Source: Propionibacteriales bacterium
GTDB lineage: Bacteria; Actinomycetota; Actinomycetes; Propionibacteriales; Nocardioidaceae
Length of the DNA: 64,000 nt
NCBI GenBank assembly: GCA_026392465.1
Contig: JAPLCA010000030.1
Location: 1 to 64,000, forward strand
Reading direction: 5' to 3'
In this document: piece after piece, positions 1 through 8,126 of the stretch
Numbering within the stretch: the stretch's first letter is position 1
How the letters are laid out: every line of letters begins with the position of its first letter
Notes under the pieces: model-generated
What the model was told of the DNA's origin: nothing
The model's database searches: none
What the model saw: the letters and a program-made list of their open reading frames with translations, nothing else
Translations under genes and position numbers: made by a program

Positions 1-699
1 CCGCAGTTCGGCTACCGGTTCCTGGTCGATGAGGTCCGTGCAGCCGGGTTCGACGTCGCCGAGCGGACCGTCTGGAAGATCTGCTCCGAGAATATGTGGT
101 GGTCGTCCTTCGGCAAGAAGCGCGGCCGCAACACCAAGAAGGCCGGCCCGCCGGTCCACGATGACCACCTCAACCGGGTCTTCCTGGCCGGGAGGGAGAA
201 CCAGGTCTGGCTGACCGACATCTCCGAACACCCGACCGCGGAGGGAAAGGTCTATCTCTGCGCGGTCAAAGACACCTGGTCCAACCGGATCGTGGGCTAC
301 TCCATCAACGACCGCATGACCTCACACCTCGCCGTCCGAGCCCTGGAGAACGCGGTCGCGCGACGTGGTGACGTCGCAGGCTGCATCGTCCACTCCGATC
401 GAGGCAGCCAGTTCCGAAGCCGCCGCTTCATCACCGCGCTCGCCCGCCACGACATGGTCGGATCGATGGGGCGCGTCGGCGCAGCAGGCGACAACGCCGC
501 CATGGAATCCTTCTTCGCCCTGCTGCAGAAGAACGTCCTCAACACCCGCCACTGGACCACCCGCGAGCAGCTGCGCATCGCGATCGTCACCTGGATCGAA
601 CGGACCTACCACCGCCGCCGCAGACAAGCCGTCCTCGGCCGATTGACCCCCATCGAATGGGAGACCATCATGAACCAAACCGTCGCCCTGACGACCTAA
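1..699 (+). CDS. IS3-family transposase OrfB, 5'-truncated by the window edge
   Basis: The last 232 residues of a DDE integrase-fold (rve) transposase, the catalytic subunit that cuts and joins IS3 ends. The triad is visible: Asp in WLTDIS (about residue 73 of the visible part), Asp in VHSDRGSQF (about 133) and Glu in DNAAMESFF (about 169). The 35-residue gap between the second Asp and the Glu is the DD(35)E hallmark. The tail ends with the conserved [17 protein letters not shown] block. There is no internal stop, so the visible part looks intact. The frame enters from outside, where OrfA and the start of OrfB would be. The IS sits just upstream of the MarR/OhrR gene and may have separated it from former neighbours. 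Confidence 0.93.
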   Translation, partial: PQFGYRFLVDEVRAAGFDVAERTVWKICSENMWWSSFGKKRGRNTKKAGPPVHDDHLNRVFLAGRENQVWLTDISEHPTAEGKVYLCAVKDTWSNRIVGYSINDRMTSHLAVRALENAVARRGDVAGCIVHSDRGSQFRSRRFITALARHDMVGSMGRVGAAGDNAAMESFFALLQKNVLNTRHWTTREQLRIAIVTWIERTYHRRRRQAVLGRLTPIEWETIMNQTVALTT

Positions 700-733
700 C
701 CCCACCTGTCACCCATCGGTGCAGCAGTCCCCG
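1..733 (+). mobile_element. Insertion sequence, IS3 family, right-hand part
   Basis: The window opens inside an IS3-type element. The transposase frame is open from base 1 to a TAA at 697-699, followed by about 34 nt ending near TGCAGCAGTCCCC (721-733), which resembles the right terminal repeat of IS3-family elements. The left end lies outside the window, so neither the paired terminal repeat nor a target-site duplication can be checked. The right boundary at 733 is inferred. Confidence 0.55.
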
Positions 734-826
734 ACCGCCGCCAGCGCACCAGCATCCACCAACCCCCGCAGCCCACGCACCAGCAGGTCGAGACCTCCGC
801 ACGACCACGCGAACCCGTCCCGAATC

Positions 827-846
827 CATCGTGCACGATGTAGCAT
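827..846 (+). promoter_or_regulatory. Palindromic operator and -10 of the OhrR-type regulator
   Basis: A perfect 14-bp palindrome CATCGTGCACGATG (827-840) is followed at once by a TANNNT -10 hexamer TAGCAT (841-846), 6 nt before the ATG at 853. This places a self-operator against the -10 of an apparently leaderless promoter. That the regulator binds here is inferred from position and symmetry. Confidence 0.6.
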
Positions 847-852
847 CGGAGG

Positions 853-1290
853 ATGAGCACTCCCACGGTGTCCGACCTGCTCTGCTTCGACCTGTACTCG
901 ACGTCGCGACAGATGACGGCGGCCTACCGACCGCTGCTGGACGAGCACGACCTGACGTACCCGCAGTACCTGGTGCTGCTGGCGTTGTGGGAGCAGGACG
1001 GGCAGAGCGTGAAGGAGCTCGCGGCGCGGCTGCGGCTCGACTACGGCACCCTGTCGCCGCTCGTGAAGAGGCTCGAGGCGCACGGTCGGGTCACCCGGGC
1101 CCGCAACCCGCAGGACGAGCGCTCCACCCTGGTCACCCTGACGCCCGCCGGCGCCGCGCTGCGGCCCCTCGCCGACCGGCTCTACGAGCACGCAGCCGAC
1201 GTGCTCGAGATGGAGGAGTCCGACCTCGCCACCCTGCGACGCCTCATCGGCACGGTCCGCGACCGGCTCGCCGCCGCGCCCGTCGACTGA
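853..1290 (+). CDS. MarR/OhrR-family peroxide-sensing transcriptional regulator
   Basis: A 145-residue winged-helix repressor. The N-terminal block [20 protein letters not shown] and the following [14 protein letters not shown] are typical of the OhrR branch of MarR. Cys11 is where OhrR proteins carry the thiol that is oxidised by organic hydroperoxides. The recognition helix and wing follow (VKELAARL, about 55-62; [13 protein letters not shown], about 83-95). No ohr peroxidase gene lies in the window. The upstream neighbour is an IS element, so the usual partner may be elsewhere or lost. A palindrome plus -10 immediately upstream suggests autorepression. The OhrR role is inferred from motif similarity; a generic MarR is the alternative. 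Confidence 0.82.
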   Translation: MSTPTVSDLLCFDLYSTSRQMTAAYRPLLDEHDLTYPQYLVLLALWEQDGQSVKELAARLRLDYGTLSPLVKRLEAHGRVTRARNPQDERSTLVTLTPAGAALRPLADRLYEHAADVLEMEESDLATLRRLIGTVRDRLAAAPVD

Positions 1291-1365
1291 CCCCAGCCGC
1301 GCTCGCCGACCCGCCCTCGCCGACCCACACAGCGCGCGCCGCGACCGGCACGGCAGGATGGACGC

Positions 1366-2157
1366 GTGAGCGACCTCGCCGCCGACCCGTCCGTCCTGTC
1401 CGACGCCGACCTGGCGGTCCGCCTGGTCACCGAGGCCGTCGCGCTGGCCGCGCGCATGCGCGAGGGCAGCGACCTCGACGTCCGCAGCAAGACGTCGGTC
1501 TCCGACGTCGTCACCGCGGCCGACCACGCCGCCGAGGCGCTCGTCGTCGACACCCTGCGACGTCTGCGTCCCGAGGACGGACTGCTCGGGGAGGAGGGGA
1601 CCGACGAGCCCGGCACCTCGGGCCGCCGCTGGGTGATCGACCCGGTCGACGGCACCTACAACTTCGCCAGCGGATCCGACTACTGGTGCTCCGCCCTGGC
1701 GCTGCTCGACGGCGAGACGCTCGTGCTGGGCGCGGTGGCCCACGCCCGCGACGGCGTGCTCGTCGGCGGACCCGACCTGCCGACGACGTGGAACGGGACG
1801 CTCGTGGAGCGGATCCGCGACGTGGACGTGACCACCGTCGGCGCCGCCACCTACCTGCACCCCGGCAACGTGTCGGACGCCCACGTCCGCGAGCCGTTCC
1901 TGCGGGCCGCCGCGCTGCCCGCGACGCTGCGCATGCACGGCTCGGGCTCGATGGACCTGGTCGGCGTGGTCACCGGGCGGCTCGGGGCCTGGTTCCAGCA
2001 CAGCACCCCGGCCTGGGACTGGCTGCCCGGCGCCGCGCTCGTCCGCGGCGCGGGAGGCGCGGCCGAGCAGGTCGAGGTCGCCGGGCTGCGCTGGTCGCTC
2101 GCCGGGGGCGCGCAGGCCGTCGAGGCCCTGCGCACGGCGCTCGAGGAGGGCGCGTGA
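1366..2157 (+). CDS. Inositol monophosphatase family phosphatase
   Basis: A 263-residue Mg2+-dependent sugar/inositol phosphatase. Metal-binding motifs are present: GEEG (residues 75-78), [12 protein letters not shown] (89-100, the WxDPxDGTxNF signature) and a late WDW plus PGAAL in place of the usual WDxAAG. Such actinobacterial enzymes hydrolyse inositol-1-phosphate, histidinol phosphate or related phosphate esters; which one cannot be read from sequence. It starts with GTG at 1366. Its stop overlaps the start of the downstream LOG gene by GTGA, so the two are probably translationally coupled. Confidence 0.88.
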   Translation: MSDLAADPSVLSDADLAVRLVTEAVALAARMREGSDLDVRSKTSVSDVVTAADHAAEALVVDTLRRLRPEDGLLGEEGTDEPGTSGRRWVIDPVDGTYNFASGSDYWCSALALLDGETLVLGAVAHARDGVLVGGPDLPTTWNGTLVERIRDVDVTTVGAATYLHPGNVSDAHVREPFLRAAALPATLRMHGSGSMDLVGVVTGRLGAWFQHSTPAWDWLPGAALVRGAGGAAEQVEVAGLRWSLAGGAQAVEALRTALEEGA

Positions 2158-2753
2158 CCTCTGCGCTGGGCGCCGTCGCGGTGTTCTGCGGGTCCAGCCA
2201 CGGCAGCAGCCCGGCGTACGCCGAGGCGGCGGAGCACGTCGGACGCACGCTCGCCGAGCGGGGCACGACGGTCGTGTACGGCGGCGGCCGCGTCGGGCTG
2301 ATGGGGACCGTCGCGGACGCCGCGCTCGCGGCCGGCGGCACCGTCGTGGGCGTGATCCCCCGGTCGCTGCACGACCGCGAGCTCGCGCACACCGGCTGCA
2401 CGGAGCTGCACGTGGTCGACACGATGCACGAGCGCAAGGCCCTGATGGCCGACCTGGCCGACGCGTTCCTCGCCCTGCCGGGCGGTGCCGGCACCCTCGA
2501 GGAGGTCGCGGAGCAGTGGACGTGGGCGCAGCTCACGATCCACGCGAAGCGGTCGGGCTTCCTCGACGTCGAGGGGTTCTGGTCGCCGATGCGGGCCATG
2601 CTCGACCGCATGGTCGCCGACGGGTTCGTGCGCGAGGAGCAGCAGCACATCGTCACCATCGACGCCGACCTCGACGCGCTGCTCGACGTGCTCGCCTCGG
2701 CGCCGACGTGGACCGACAAGTGGGGCGGCACCCTGCCGTCGCCCACCCCGTGA
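2154..2753 (+). CDS. LOG-family (TIGR00730) Rossmann-fold protein
   Basis: A 199-residue lysine-decarboxylase-like/LOG protein. The hallmark motif PGGAGTLEE (about residues 109-117) and the upstream MHERKALM block are present, as in cytokinin riboside 5'-monophosphate phosphoribohydrolases, which release free base from nucleoside monophosphates. The N-terminal VAVFCGSS and GGGRVGLMG are the nucleotide-binding loops. The GTG at 2154 is chosen because it forms a GTGA overlap with the preceding stop and gives the family's usual N-terminus. In bacteria the physiological substrate is often unknown. Confidence 0.9.
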   Translation: MTSALGAVAVFCGSSHGSSPAYAEAAEHVGRTLAERGTTVVYGGGRVGLMGTVADAALAAGGTVVGVIPRSLHDRELAHTGCTELHVVDTMHERKALMADLADAFLALPGGAGTLEEVAEQWTWAQLTIHAKRSGFLDVEGFWSPMRAMLDRMVADGFVREEQQHIVTIDADLDALLDVLASAPTWTDKWGGTLPSPTP

Positions 2754-2760
2754 GCCGGCC

Positions 2761-3165
2761 GTGAGCGAGCGCCCGGTGATCGAGGTCGTCGCGGCGCTGG
2801 TCACGCGCGCGGACGGCCGGACCCTGCTCGTGCGCAAGCGCGGCACCGCACTCTTCATGAATCCCGGCGGCAAGCCCGAGGCGGGGGAGTCCCACGTCGA
2901 GGCGCTGACCCGCGAGCTCGACGAGGAGCTCGGCCTGGTCGTCGACCCGGCCCGCCTCGAGCCGCTCGGCACCATCCGGACCGTCGCCGCGAACGAGCCG
3001 GGCCACGACCTCGTCGCGCACTGCTTCCGCCTCCCCGTCGACGACCCCGCCCACGAGGTGGCCGCGGAGATCGAGGAGGCGCGCTGGGTCGACCCGCACG
3101 CCCCCGACGTCGCCCTGGCTCCGCTCGCGGCGGAGCACCTGCTCCCGCTGCTCACCAGCCGCTGA
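2761..3165 (+). CDS. Nudix hydrolase
   Basis: A 134-residue single-domain Nudix protein. The Nudix box is complete from GGKPEAGES through RELDEELGLV (about residues 36-60; pattern GX5EX7REUXEEXGU), giving the Mg2+ site for pyrophosphohydrolysis of a nucleoside-diphosphate-linked substrate. Short proteins of this type include 8-oxo-dGTPases and NADH/ADP-sugar hydrolases; specificity is not visible. It begins with GTG 7 nt after the LOG stop and is probably the last gene of the IMPase-LOG-Nudix operon. A convergent S4 gene follows after 7 nt. Confidence 0.88.
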   Translation: MSERPVIEVVAALVTRADGRTLLVRKRGTALFMNPGGKPEAGESHVEALTRELDEELGLVVDPARLEPLGTIRTVAANEPGHDLVAHCFRLPVDDPAHEVAAEIEEARWVDPHAPDVALAPLAAEHLLPLLTSR

Positions 3166-3172
3166 CGACCGC

Positions 3173-3541
3173 TCAACGACCGCGGAAGCGGTCCATCTCG
3201 CGACGCTCGCGCTTGGTCGGCCGGCCCGCTCCGCGGTCGCGACGGGGCATGGCGAGACGCTCCTCGCGCGGCGGGGGCGGTGGCGTGTGGTCGGTGAAGC
3301 ACTCGGCCGCCACGGACGCGCCCACGCGCTTGGTCAGCACGCGACGCACCTCGACGACCCGTGGGCCCCCGGGGGTGGTCGCCTCCATCCGGTCACCGAC
3401 GTGCACCGGCTGCGACGGCTTGGCCCGACGGCCGTTCACGTGCACCTGACCGCCCTTGCAGGCGGCGCTCGCCGCGGAGCGTGACGCGAACAGGCGCACG
3501 GACCAGACCCACACGTCGGCGCGCACGCTGCTCGGTTCCAC
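3173..3541 (-). CDS. S4-domain RNA-binding protein, Hsp15/RqcP type
   Basis: A 122-residue protein with an N-terminal S4 fold (about residues 7-70; RADVWVWSVRLFASRSAA, then GGQVHVNGRRAKPSQPV) and a basic Arg-rich tail ending in a KRERREMDRFRGR-like stretch. Proteins of this kind bind 23S rRNA or stalled 50S-peptidyl-tRNA complexes and recycle or stabilise them. It starts with GTG at 3541 and is divergent from a second S4 gene at 3580. The two genes share a symmetrical promoter region. Confidence 0.86.
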   Translation of the reverse strand: MEPSSVRADVWVWSVRLFASRSAASAACKGGQVHVNGRRAKPSQPVHVGDRMEATTPGGPRVVEVRRVLTKRVGASVAAECFTDHTPPPPPREERLAMPRRDRGAGRPTKRERREMDRFRGR

Positions 3542-3547
3542 CCGTCC

Positions 3548-3572
3548 ACCCTAGGCGCGCTCCGCCTAGGCT
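3548..3572. promoter_or_regulatory. Symmetrical bidirectional promoter between two S4-domain genes
   Basis: CCTAGGCG (3550-3557) and CGCCTAGG (3563-3570) are inverted around 5 nt. Each arm contributes a -10-like hexamer: TAGGCT on the plus strand (3567-3572), 7 nt before ATG 3580, and TAGGGT on the minus strand (3553-3548), about 6 nt before GTG 3541. Both genes would give leaderless transcripts from one short palindrome. Promoter function is inferred. Confidence 0.5.
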
Positions 3573-3579
3573 GGTCGTC

Positions 3580-3843
3580 ATGACAGGACCGGACCAGGTG
3601 GAGACCATCGCCATCACGAGCGACATGATCCGGCTGGGTCAGCTGCTCAAGTTCGCCGACGTCGCCGAGTCGGGCGCCCAGGCCGGTGCCCTCGTCGCGT
3701 CAGGCGACGTGCAGGTCGACGGCGAGGTCGAGACGCGTCGCGGACGTCAGCTCGGCGACGGTGCCGTCGTCACCGTGTCCCTCCCGGGCGGTGCGCGGGT
3801 GCTGCGCGTCGTGACCGGCGACGACGTCGACGTGCCCTGGTGA
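3580..3843 (+). CDS. Small S4-domain RNA-binding protein, YbcJ type
   Basis: An 87-residue single S4 domain: IRLGQLLKFADVAESGAQA followed by ASGDVQVDGEVETRRGRQL, the loop and strand pattern of YbcJ/YaaA-like ribosome-associated proteins. No other domain is present. The ATG at 3580 follows a TAGGCT -10 by 7 nt. The stop overlaps the downstream GTG by 4 nt. It is divergent from the Hsp15-like S4 gene, so two unrelated S4 proteins share one promoter region. Confidence 0.82.
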   Translation: MTGPDQVETIAITSDMIRLGQLLKFADVAESGAQAGALVASGDVQVDGEVETRRGRQLGDGAVVTVSLPGGARVLRVVTGDDVDVPW

Positions 3844-4652
3844 GCCGCGTCGTCGAGGTGGTCGCCGACCGGGACCGCCCGCACGCGGCCACCGTCCGCG
3901 TCGACGGCACCGAGCAGTCGTACGTCGACCTCGACGACCCGACCCACCTCGAGTTCGACTACGTGCGACGCATGGCCGACGTGATCGACACCGCCTGGCC
4001 GCAGGGCCTGCAGGTACGCACGCTGCACGTGGGCGGTGCGGGCATGACGCTGGCGCGCTACGTGGCCGCCACGCGCCCGCGCTCCCGCCAGCTCGTCCTC
4101 GAGCCCGACGCGGAGCTGACGGCGCTCGTGCGGGCCGAGCTGCCCCTGCCCGAGCGGAGCGGGATCCGCGTCCGCGCCGAGGACGGCCGTGCCGGCGTCG
4201 CGAGCCTGCGCGACGCCGCCTACGACCTCGTGGTCGTCGACGCGTTCGCCGGGGCCCGCGTGCCGTCGGACCTCGTGACCCGCGAGTGGTACGCGGACGT
4301 CGCGCGCGTGGCCGGACCGCAGGGCCTGGTCCTGCTGAACCTGGCCGACCGGGCGCCGTTCCCGTTCGTGCGCGACGCGCTGCGGGCCGTCGAGACCGCC
4401 CTGCCGCACGTCGTGGTCAGCGCTGAGCCGGCCACGCTCAAGGGTCGACGCCACGGCAACGTGCTCGTCGTCGCGTCCCGCGCGCCGGTCGACCCGGGGC
4501 CGCTCGCCCGGCGCGCCGCCGGCTCGATGTTCCCCTACCGCGTGCTCGACGCCGCCCAGGTGCGCGACCGCCTGGCCGGGGGGACGGCGTTCACCGACGC
4601 GCGGACCGAGGCGTCGCCCGCCCCGCCCGGTGGAGCGACCTTCTTCGGCTGA
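3840..4652 (+). CDS. Spermidine-synthase-like methyltransferase-fold protein
   Basis: A 270-residue protein with the Rossmann-like core of spermidine synthases: LHVGGAGMTLARYVAA (about residues 62-77, nucleotide-binding loop), VLEPDAELTALVR (acidic residue after strand 2) and DLVVVDAFAGARVPSDL (about 130-147). It has the fold but not a complete polyamine-synthase active site, so it is likely one of the many actinobacterial fused or stand-alone SpeE-like proteins of unknown substrate. GTG start, 4-nt overlap with the YbcJ-like gene. Convergent with the next gene. Confidence 0.78.
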   Translation: MSRVVEVVADRDRPHAATVRVDGTEQSYVDLDDPTHLEFDYVRRMADVIDTAWPQGLQVRTLHVGGAGMTLARYVAATRPRSRQLVLEPDAELTALVRAELPLPERSGIRVRAEDGRAGVASLRDAAYDLVVVDAFAGARVPSDLVTREWYADVARVAGPQGLVLLNLADRAPFPFVRDALRAVETALPHVVVSAEPATLKGRRHGNVLVVASRAPVDPGPLARRAAGSMFPYRVLDAAQVRDRLAGGTAFTDARTEASPAPPGGATFFG

Positions 4653-4655
4653 GGC

Positions 4656-5075
4656 TCAGACGAGCCGGTCGCGCCACCCGGCCGGGTCGGGCACCTGGAA
4701 GGCGGCCGCGTCGGCCAGACCGTCCAGCGACCACGTGACCACCAGCAGGTCCGCACCCGTCGAGCGCCCCAGGAAGGTCCGCGAGAGCGTCGCCGAGGTG
4801 ATCGCCTCGCGCGGCACCTCCACGTCGCGCCCGGCCACCAGCGGGACGAACGCGAGGTGCTCCCGCCCGAGCAGCAGCGAGCCGACGCCCCGCACCTGGG
4901 TCTGCCGGTCGGAGGCCACCGCGAACAGACCCGCCTGCTCGACCACCTCGGGCACGTAGCCGGCCACGCGCCGTCGGTGGCCGCGTCGCAGCAGCACGAC
5001 CCGCACGACACCGACGGCGACGAGCAGCAGCACGAGCCCGGCGACGAGCGCCAGGACCGTGAGCAGCGTGCCCAC
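4656..5075 (-). CDS. Membrane-anchored PH-like domain protein
   Basis: A 139-residue protein with one N-terminal transmembrane helix (about residues 4-28), then a basic stretch LLRRGHRRR and a beta-rich cytoplasmic domain (GSLLLGREHLAFVPL, VPREAITSATLSRTFLG) like small bacterial PH-like domains. No enzymatic motif. It starts 3 nt after the rocD stop on the same strand, so it is probably co-transcribed with ornithine aminotransferase. Function unknown. Confidence 0.7.
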   Translation of the reverse strand: MGTLLTVLALVAGLVLLLVAVGVVRVVLLRRGHRRRVAGYVPEVVEQAGLFAVASDRQTQVRGVGSLLLGREHLAFVPLVAGRDVEVPREAITSATLSRTFLGRSTGADLLVVTWSLDGLADAAAFQVPDPAGWRDRLV

Positions 5076-5078
5076 CGC

Positions 5079-6290
5079 TCAGACCTTCAGCGCACGCTCG
5101 AGCGCGTCGACCGCGTGGTCGATCTCGTCCCGCGTGATGACGAGCGGCGGCGCGATGCGCAGGGTCCGCTCGTGCGTCTCCTTGCACAGGACGCCCTCGT
5201 CGCGCAGGGCCATGGAGACCTCGCGTCCGGTGCGTCCGAGCGGGTCGAGGTCCACACCGGCCCACAGGCCGCGGCCGCGCACCGCGGCGACGCCCTGCCC
5301 GACGAGGGCCTCGAGCCGGTCGTGCAGGTGCCGGCCGAGGTCGGCGGACCGCTCCTGGAACTCGCCCGTGGACAGCAGACCGACGACGGCCCGGCCCACG
5401 GCGCAGGCCACCGGGTAGCCACCGAACGTGGAGCCGTGGGACCCCGGGCGGAGCACGCCGAGGACGTCGGCGCGGCCCACGACCGCCGAGACCGGGATGA
5501 TGCCGCCGCCGAGCGCCTTGCCCAGGGTGTACAGGTCGGCCCGCACGCCCTCGTGGTCGAGCGCGAAGAGCCGGCCGGTGCGGGCGAGGCCGGACTGGAT
5601 CTCGTCGGCGACCAGGAGCACGTCGTTCGCGGTGCACGCGTCGCGGACGTCGGACCAGAACCCGGCCGGTGGCACGACCACGCCGGCCTCGCCCTGGACC
5701 GGCTCCATGAGGACGGCCGCCGTGTTCGGGCCGATGGCGTCGCGCACGGCCTGCGCGTCGCCGTACGGGACGGTGACGAACCCCGGGGTGAAGGGTCCGT
5801 AGTTGTCGTGCGCGACCGGGTCGTCGGAGAAGGAGACGATCGTCGTCGTCCGGCCGTGGAAGTTGTGCGTGGCCACGATGATCTCGGCCGCGTCGAACGC
5901 GACCCCCTTGACCTCGTAGGCCCACTTGCGTGCCACCTTGATGGCGGACTCGACGGCCTCGGCCCCGGTGTTCATCGTCAGCACCATCTCGGTGCCGGTG
6001 AGCTCGGCCAGCTCGGCGCAGAACGCCCCGAACTGGTCGTTGTGGAAGGCGCGCGAGGTCAGGGTGAGCCGGTCGATCTGCTCGTGCGCGGCACGGACCA
6101 GGTCGGGGTGGCGGTGCCCGAAGTTGAGGGCGGAGTAGCCGGAGAGGAAGTCGAGGTAGCGGCGACCGTCGACGTCGGTCACCCACGCGCCCTCGGCCTC
6201 GGCGATGACGACCGGGAGCGGGTGGTAGTTGTGGGCACCCCACTGCTCGTCGAGCGCGATGATGCCGGCGGTCTGCTGCATGTCGGACAT
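5079..6290 (-). CDS. rocD: Ornithine aminotransferase
   Basis: A 403-residue class III PLP aminotransferase that converts ornithine plus 2-oxoglutarate into glutamate 5-semialdehyde and glutamate in arginine/proline breakdown. The motif series is complete: YLDFLSGYSALNFGHRHP near the N-terminus, MNTGAEAVESAIKVARKW, HNFHGRTTTIVSFS, LLVADEIQSGLARTGR and the PLP lysine in YTLGKALGGG. GSHGSTFGGYPVACAV matches ornithine transaminases. The ATG at 6290 is preferred over the GTG 9 nt upstream. No other arginine-catabolism gene is adjacent. Confidence 0.92.
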   Translation of the reverse strand: MSDMQQTAGIIALDEQWGAHNYHPLPVVIAEAEGAWVTDVDGRRYLDFLSGYSALNFGHRHPDLVRAAHEQIDRLTLTSRAFHNDQFGAFCAELAELTGTEMVLTMNTGAEAVESAIKVARKWAYEVKGVAFDAAEIIVATHNFHGRTTTIVSFSDDPVAHDNYGPFTPGFVTVPYGDAQAVRDAIGPNTAAVLMEPVQGEAGVVVPPAGFWSDVRDACTANDVLLVADEIQSGLARTGRLFALDHEGVRADLYTLGKALGGGIIPVSAVVGRADVLGVLRPGSHGSTFGGYPVACAVGRAVVGLLSTGEFQERSADLGRHLHDRLEALVGQGVAAVRGRGLWAGVDLDPLGRTGREVSMALRDEGVLCKETHERTLRIAPPLVITRDEIDHAVDALERALKV

Positions 6291-6348
6291 GGTTCCCACC
6301 GTAACGGCCGCCGCCAGGTCCGTGGTCCTTCCCGACTACCCTCGTGGG

Positions 6349-6855
6349 GTGACGACGCACAGCAGGACGGCGGCACGCGGGCTCGGCCCGCGGCTGGTGC
6401 GCCCTGCGCTCGTGGGCGTCGTGGTGGCCGCGTGCGCGACCTCCGCCCACGTCCTGGCCGGCGGAGACGTCCCGGTCGCGGCCGTCGCCGCCGTGGCGGC
6501 CGGTGCTGCTGCGGTGACCCGACTGGTCGGCGCCCGGCGGCTGACGTCCTCCCAGCTGCTCGGCCTGCTGGTGCTCGGCCAGGTCGCGGCGCACCTGCTC
6601 GCCACGCCGTCGGGGTCCCACGACACGAGGATGCTCGGAGCGCACGGCCTCGCGACGCTCGTGAGCCTGCTCGCGCTGCGTCACGCCGAGGACCTGTGGT
6701 GGCGCGCCGCCGACACCGTGCTCGGGCTCCTGCGCGTCCCGGGCGTCGTGGCACGGGTCAAGCCCGGCACGTGCGTCCTGCGGGCCGTGCTGGTGCGCGA
6801 CGGGAGGGACGCGGGCCGACGACCCGCGGGCCGGGCTCCGCCGCTGACGGCCTGA
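6349..6855 (+). CDS. Small membrane protein of the copper cluster
   Basis: A 168-residue hydrophobic protein with about four predicted helices (roughly residues 18-32, 38-58, 64-85, 95-110) and a basic, Arg/Pro-rich tail. The GTG at 6349 matches the start of hydrophobicity and coding bias. No Pfam-level motif is recognised. It lies just upstream of ycnI-copC-copD on the same strand, and small membrane proteins of this type recur there in actinobacteria, so a role in copper handling is plausible but inferred from position only. Confidence 0.65.
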   Translation: MTTHSRTAARGLGPRLVRPALVGVVVAACATSAHVLAGGDVPVAAVAAVAAGAAAVTRLVGARRLTSSQLLGLLVLGQVAAHLLATPSGSHDTRMLGAHGLATLVSLLALRHAEDLWWRAADTVLGLLRVPGVVARVKPGTCVLRAVLVRDGRDAGRRPAGRAPPLTA

Positions 6856-6892
6856 GCCCGTCCACCAGTCCCTCGCACCCGAAGGTCCCGTC

Positions 6893-7609
6893 ATGCCCAC
6901 CATCCGTCCGACCCGTCTCGCCGCCGTCGCGGCACTCACCCTCGCCACCGTGGCCGTCGCCGGCCCCGCCGTCGCCCACGTCGGTGTCTCCTCGCCCGAC
7001 GCCGCGCGCGACGGCTACGGCAAGATCGTCTTCCGCGTGCCCACCGAGTCCGACACGGCCGACACCACCAAGCTCGTCGTGACGCTGCCCGCCGACGCCC
7101 CGTTCCTGCACCTCACGGCCCAGACCAAGCCCGGCTGGACCATCACGACGCGCGAGGGCCGCCTGCCCGAGCCGGTCGAGGTCGACGGCACCGAGATCAC
7201 GCGGGCCGTCCGCACCGTCACGTGGACCGCGGACGGCGACGGCATCCCCCCGGGCGAGTTCGACGAGTTCGCGCTGTCGGGCGGTCCGTTCCCCGACGCC
7301 GACAGCATCCGGTTCGAGGCCGAGCAGACCTACTCCGACGGCGAGGTCGTCGACTGGGACCAGGTCCAGCAGGGCGACACCGAGCCCGACAAGCCCGCCC
7401 CCACGCTCAGCCTGCTGCCCTCCGGCGAGGGCGGCCACGCGCACGGCGGCTCCGCTGCGGGCCACGGCGCGGGCTCCCAGGACGCGGGGTCGCACGAGAC
7501 GGACGGGTCCGGCACCGACGTCCTGGGCCGGGTCCTCGGCGCAGCGGCCCTCGTGGTCGCGCTCGCCGCACTGCTGGCCGTCCTGCGACAGGATCGACGC
7601 CGTGCGTAG
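6893..7609 (+). CDS. YcnI-family copper-binding protein (DUF1775)
   Basis: A 238-residue exported protein. A Sec signal (about residues 1-28) ends at a VA-H site, so the mature chain starts with His (HVGVSSPDA), the N-terminal copper ligand of YcnI domains. The DUF1775 beta-sandwich covers about 29-165 (WTITTREGRLPEP, PPGEFDEFALSGGPFPDA). A His/Gly-rich linker (GGHAHGGSAAGHGAG) and one C-terminal helix with a positive tail (about 208-238) follow. It overlaps the copC start, suggesting translational coupling. Role: periplasmic or extracytoplasmic copper delivery. Confidence 0.9.
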   Translation: MPTIRPTRLAAVAALTLATVAVAGPAVAHVGVSSPDAARDGYGKIVFRVPTESDTADTTKLVVTLPADAPFLHLTAQTKPGWTITTREGRLPEPVEVDGTEITRAVRTVTWTADGDGIPPGEFDEFALSGGPFPDADSIRFEAEQTYSDGEVVDWDQVQQGDTEPDKPAPTLSLLPSGEGGHAHGGSAAGHGAGSQDAGSHETDGSGTDVLGRVLGAAALVVALAALLAVLRQDRRRA

Positions 7610-8126
7610 AGCCCTGGCCGTCCTGCTGCTCCTGCCCGTCGTCCTGGCGCCGGCCCTGGCCGCCGGCCCGGCGTCGGCGCACGCCGCCCTGGTGGGCACC
7701 GACCCCGGGGACGAGGCGGTCGTCGAGAAGGTGCCGGGCACGGTCACCCTGGAGTTCAACGAACCGGTCACGCGCTCGGAGCTCGTGCTCACCGCACCCG
7801 ACGGGAGCCGTGTGCCGCTCGCCGTGAGCGCCCGCGACCGCGAGGTCACGGGAAGGCTGCGCGACGGGACGGCCGACGGGCAGCGGGGCACCTACACGAT
7901 CGCCTACCGCGTCGTCTCCGCCGACGGCCACCCGATCGCGGGGGAGTCGACCTTCCGCACGACCGTCGGGCGCACCGTCGCGCAGGCTCCCCGTGAGGAC
8001 GACGCCTCGGAGTCCTTCATCCACCGCCACGCAGAGCACCTGTGGTGGGCCGTCGGCGGTGGCCTCGTGGCCGTCGCCCTGATCGTCTGGCCGCTCCTGC
8101 GCCGCCGGACCGAGGAGCACGCGTGA
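7602..8126 (+). CDS. copC: CopC-domain copper chaperone, membrane-anchored
   Basis: A 174-residue protein: signal peptide to about residue 26, then the CopC beta-barrel beginning with His (HAALVGTDP). The N-terminal amine and imidazole, with a second His in SADGHPIAGES, form the usual Cu(II) site. FNEPVTRSELVL is typical of the family. A C-terminal helix (about 145-165) plus RRR anchors it. GTG start overlaps the ycnI end by 8 nt, and its own stop overlaps copD by GTGA. It passes or buffers copper at the outer face of the membrane with CopD. Confidence 0.9.
   Translation: MRRALAVLLLLPVVLAPALAAGPASAHAALVGTDPGDEAVVEKVPGTVTLEFNEPVTRSELVLTAPDGSRVPLAVSARDREVTGRLRDGTADGQRGTYTIAYRVVSADGHPIAGESTFRTTVGRTVAQAPREDDASESFIHRHAEHLWWAVGGGLVAVALIVWPLLRRRTEEHA

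Noticed and set aside
657-2753. Very long plus-strand frame covering the MarR, IMPase and LOG genes
   Set aside because: Only its last 600 nt, from GTG 2154, are coding. The upstream part is an Arg-rich shadow frame antisense or out of frame to real genes.
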